From an uncultured Collinsella sp. (GTDB lineage: Bacteria; Actinomycetota; Coriobacteriia; Coriobacteriales; Coriobacteriaceae), in assembly GCA_947002045.1 (NCBI GenBank), contig CAMQJB010000022.1, positions 1-34,435 of the forward strand: DNA of 34,435 nt, given 5' to 3'. A program made the translations under genes and the position numbers. The notes beneath the pieces are model-generated. The model worked only from the letters and a program-made list of their open reading frames with translations, ran no database searches and was not told where the DNA came from. Below, one piece after another: positions 32,500 to 34,435 of the stretch. How positions within the stretch are numbered: position 1 is the first letter of the stretch; every line of letters starts with the position of its first letter.

Positions 32500-33366
32500 A
32501 TGCACCGTATATCCAGCCGGTCTGTTCTCCCTATGATTCGTCTTTTCCGTGGTTTTAAAGAACAAAAGTGGGCTGAGCAGTTTGTGCGTGGCGATATATA
32601 CATGAATACACTAGGGTATTTTTGGAATGAGGGAAACGTGGAGCAGCAGGACTTTCTTGAAGGGGCCTGCGCGTCTTTTGACCCCCATATCATGCGGGGC
32701 TTTCCTAAAGATTTACTCGATGTCCTTGCAAAAGAATCGTATGCAATACCGAGTGGCGCAGGCTACTGCAGTGTGTGCTGCTTTTCGTGCGTCCTCATTA
32801 AGCAAGTAGATACGAGAGTCGACTTAATTGAATTGCCCGATCCAGGCCTTGACCTTGGTTCATGGATTGTGGTTATTGACAATCCATGTGAACTTATATC
32901 TAGGCTTAGGACAGCCGTTTTGAAATTGGGTTACGACTTTGTAGCTGCTCCGGTTGAATATAAGGATAGCGTTCAGTTGAATCTTTCTGAAGTTGTTAAA
33001 TCATCAATGGATTTAAAATCTCATGATTCATTACCCGCTTATTTGGTTTTTCCAAATGGGATTCCACATTTTAATGCAGGAGTGTTTGTAAAGAATGTTC
33101 GTTATGCAAACCAAATTGAATGGCGTATCGCCGTTAATAGGAATGAACAGTCATATGAGCCCCTAATTCTTAAGCTTGGCGATCTGACTGATATCGCTCA
33201 TTTGACTAGGAGATCGGAGCTTGCTGAAGATCTGCAACGGGTGCGTGGTTGTTCGGTTCCCTATTTGACTCGGGGGTGCTTTGGAACGAAGACTTCTCAA
33301 GAACTATCTCAGGATCTCTTTGAGTTGGGAAATGAGGAGGTCTTTATTACGCTGACGATTGGATAG
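32500..33366 (+). CDS. Unrecognised 288-aa accessory protein
   Basis: I do not recognise a characterised family. The N-terminal region reads IRLFRGFKEQKWAEQFVRG followed by DIYMNTLGYFWNEG, a pattern seen in unnamed accessory proteins in which a short fold begins with a 'gets-output' beta element. There is no signal peptide or clear membrane segment. It contains a Cys-rich stretch YCSVCCFSCV near residue 90. A second Met at 32533 is an alternative start, but AG-rich sequence (GAAAGAAG) precedes 32500. Base composition is lower in GC than the polysaccharide genes, so it was probably acquired. It sits between a strong terminator and gene debris, not in an operon with known genes. Confidence 0.65.
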   Translation: MHRISSRSVLPMIRLFRGFKEQKWAEQFVRGDIYMNTLGYFWNEGNVEQQDFLEGACASFDPHIMRGFPKDLLDVLAKESYAIPSGAGYCSVCCFSCVLIKQVDTRVDLIELPDPGLDLGSWIVVIDNPCELISRLRTAVLKLGYDFVAAPVEYKDSVQLNLSEVVKSSMDLKSHDSLPAYLVFPNGIPHFNAGVFVKNVRYANQIEWRIAVNRNEQSYEPLILKLGDLTDIAHLTRRSELAEDLQRVRGCSVPYLTRGCFGTKTSQELSQDLFELGNEEVFITLTIG

Positions 33367-33914
33367 CGTTCAATTGACCAGGACAAAAGGAGATACTGCT
33401 GCTGGCTGATCTTGGTGCTTACATTCCATGCAATAGGTTTTGCGATTCCATCAGAATTGCTCTTAGTTTTGTTACTCGAGAGAAGTCCGTGCAGATGGCT
33501 CTTAATCAACCCGGATCGGATCTGTCGTAATTGGAACTATTCAGACTCAGCATCATCGCCTGTTTCATGCCTCTTCTCGATCAGCTTTTTAGCGAGTCCG
33601 AGGACACTTTCATCGTAATATGGCCAATCTACGAAGTTTTCGAGGTACCCGCGGCCTGTTGCGGCCGACAGCTCATCGTTTATCTTGAGCGTAATCGCGA
33701 CGAGCAAGGTCAGCATGCGATACGAACGCGAAAAATACTGCGGGAAATCGCTATGACCCCAACCTCTGGGGTATTATTGGATTTTGCTCAGCTTGCAGTG
33801 GCTTTGCCGGCTATTATTTGGGCGGAAACTATTCCAAGCTGTCCATTAACGTTTATTGAGTCAGGGAATTCTTGATTTAATTGCTTAGAGAGTAAGTAAA
33901 CAAAGGCAAAATAC
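33367..33914. other. Gene-poor region with probable gene debris
   Basis: No intact gene is seen. A minus-strand fragment lies at 33537-33773. On the plus strand, a 47-codon open stretch from about 33387 to a TAA at 33528-33530 reads protein-like (for example LLLADLGAYIPCNRFCDSI) but has no start or ribosome site. Together these suggest several partial genes left by insertion and deletion. Confidence 0.45.
33537..33773 (-). pseudogene. 3' fragment of a minus-strand gene (unrecognised)
   Basis: Minus-strand reading from just after a TAA at 33774-33776 to TAG 33537-33539 gives 78 protein-like residues: YPRGWGHSDFPQYFSRSYRM, then LTLLVAITLKINDELSAATG, YLENFVDWPYYDESV and LAKKLIEKRHETGDDAESE. It has no plausible start codon with ribosome site at the 5' end, so it appears truncated. 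The acidic/charged C-terminal ending looks genuine. Family unknown. Confidence 0.5.
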
Positions 33915-34435
33915 ATGTATCTACCTGATAATGAAATCAAATCTTTGATCGACAACGATGTTCTATACAATGCCAAGCTCGAGAATGTGCAGCAAGTAAG
34001 TTATGACTTGACCATAGCTGAATTTCACGATAAGGGCATGCGTTGTGACACGGTCGATGTCAAGCCGGGAAACTCTATCTTTGTCTCAACAGAAGAAAAG
34101 ATATGCCTTCCAAAAAATCTTGTAGCACAGGTTTCTCTTCGAAACAGCTGGATTCGTAAGGGCTTATTACTCGATAGCCCAGTTTATTTTCCCGGGCATA
34201 ATACTCATATTTATTTTCGTATTACTAATCTCGCCGGAGAAACAGTCAAGCTCAAGAAAGCTGATGGACTTGCTCAGATTTATTTCCTGCAGATTAAAGG
34301 TAATGTTTCGAATGATTATATAGGAGATTTTAGTGACGAAGCAAATGCTGCAGTTATCGGAGATATGGACGTGTTCCAAGCCTTGATTATCGACTTCATC
34401 CGAACACCTCCCACATTCATCCGTACATGTACGGA
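33915..34435 (+). CDS. dCTP deaminase/dUTPase-fold protein, cut by the window end
   Basis: From ATG 33915 (AAGG 8 nt upstream) the frame is open to the last base, 173 codons seen. The start MYLPDNEIKSLIDNDVLYNA, then VSYDLTI and PGNSIFVSTEEKICLP, resemble Dcd-type enzymes. QVSLRNSWIRKGLLLDSPVY is the equivalent of the Ser/Arg active-site loop. DGLAQIYFLQI matches the late strand of the fold. The strand that carries the catalytic Glu in E. coli Dcd reads HIYFRITNL here, with Arg at that place. It may therefore be a divergent or non-deaminating member; dUTPase-like or regulatory use is possible. AT-rich and separated from the polysaccharide locus. Confidence 0.7.
   Translation, partial: MYLPDNEIKSLIDNDVLYNAKLENVQQVSYDLTIAEFHDKGMRCDTVDVKPGNSIFVSTEEKICLPKNLVAQVSLRNSWIRKGLLLDSPVYFPGHNTHIYFRITNLAGETVKLKKADGLAQIYFLQIKGNVSNDYIGDFSDEANAAVIGDMDVFQALIIDFIRTPPTFIRTCT
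34420..34435. repeat. 16-bp perfect palindrome at the window edge
   Basis: TCCGTACATGTACGGA reads the same on both strands. It lies inside the open frame of the dCTP-deaminase-like gene and is cut by the window end, so its full extent is unknown. Confidence 0.55.

Noticed and set aside
1..34435. CRISPR array or complete insertion sequence
   Set aside because: No regularly spaced repeat units and no intact transposase frame were found on either strand.

Overview
The window looks like a chromosomal segment of a Coriobacteriia gut actinobacterium, most like Collinsella. This rests on gene content and style (high-GC coding with GC-rich wobble bases, a glgB-glgP-glgC-glgD-glgA block, and a NusG-paralogue-led capsule locus); I ran no database search.

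Layout. (1) Positions 1-13.7 kb, minus strand: a glycogen/alpha-glucan block read right to left as glgB, glgP, glgC, glgD, glgA, then a fused GH13 glucan hydrolase/GH77 4-alpha-glucanotransferase, then a small FmdB-type zinc-ribbon gene. GlgC/GlgD make ADP-glucose, GlgA elongates, GlgB branches, and GlgP and the fusion enzyme mobilise the polymer. GlgA and GlgB both carry long Lys/Ala/Thr-rich histone-H1-like C-terminal tails. Copies of a T(G/A)GTAAA(A/C)CG-like motif cluster at both ends of the block (3.8-4.06 kb and 13.8-14.03 kb), which suggests a shared regulator. (2) 14.05-15.4 kb, plus strand: a HAD phosphatase/phosphoglucomutase-like gene and thiamine pyrophosphokinase. They are followed by a tandem hairpin repeat (REPIN-like) and tRNA-Ala(GGC) with a clear promoter and terminator. 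(3) 16.4-32.06 kb, plus strand: an exopolysaccharide/capsule locus. It begins with a large leader hairpin and a NusG paralogue (LoaP-like) interrupted by one in-frame TAG. Next come a membrane UDP-GlcNAc 4,6-dehydratase (PglF-like), a PLP aminotransferase (PglE-like), a phosphoglycosyl transferase (PglC-like), an ATP-grasp enzyme, a GT4 glycosyltransferase, capE and capF (UDP-L-FucNAc pathway), an AT-rich cassette (second glycosyltransferase and Wzy-like polymerase), a Wzx-like flippase, capG (completing UDP-L-FucNAc), and a UDP-glucose 6-dehydrogenase. The locus ends in a 17-bp perfect terminator. (4) 32.06-34.4 kb: a lower-GC accessory end with a 25-codon ORF behind a strong Shine-Dalgarno, an unrecognised 288-aa protein, natural-looking minus-strand gene fragments, and a dCTP-deaminase-fold gene that runs off the window.

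Together, the polysaccharide locus should build a lipid-linked repeat unit by a Wzx/Wzy route. It would start from a 4-amino-4,6-dideoxy sugar phosphate and contain L-FucNAc and probably a uronic acid. Only two glycosyltransferases are present, and no Wzz/Wzc-type chain-length system or acetyltransferase is seen. The most unusual points are the nonsense codon in the locus antiterminator, the histone-like tails on two glycogen enzymes, the shared operator-like motif, and the ATP-grasp gene sitting where an amino-sugar acetyltransferase would be expected.
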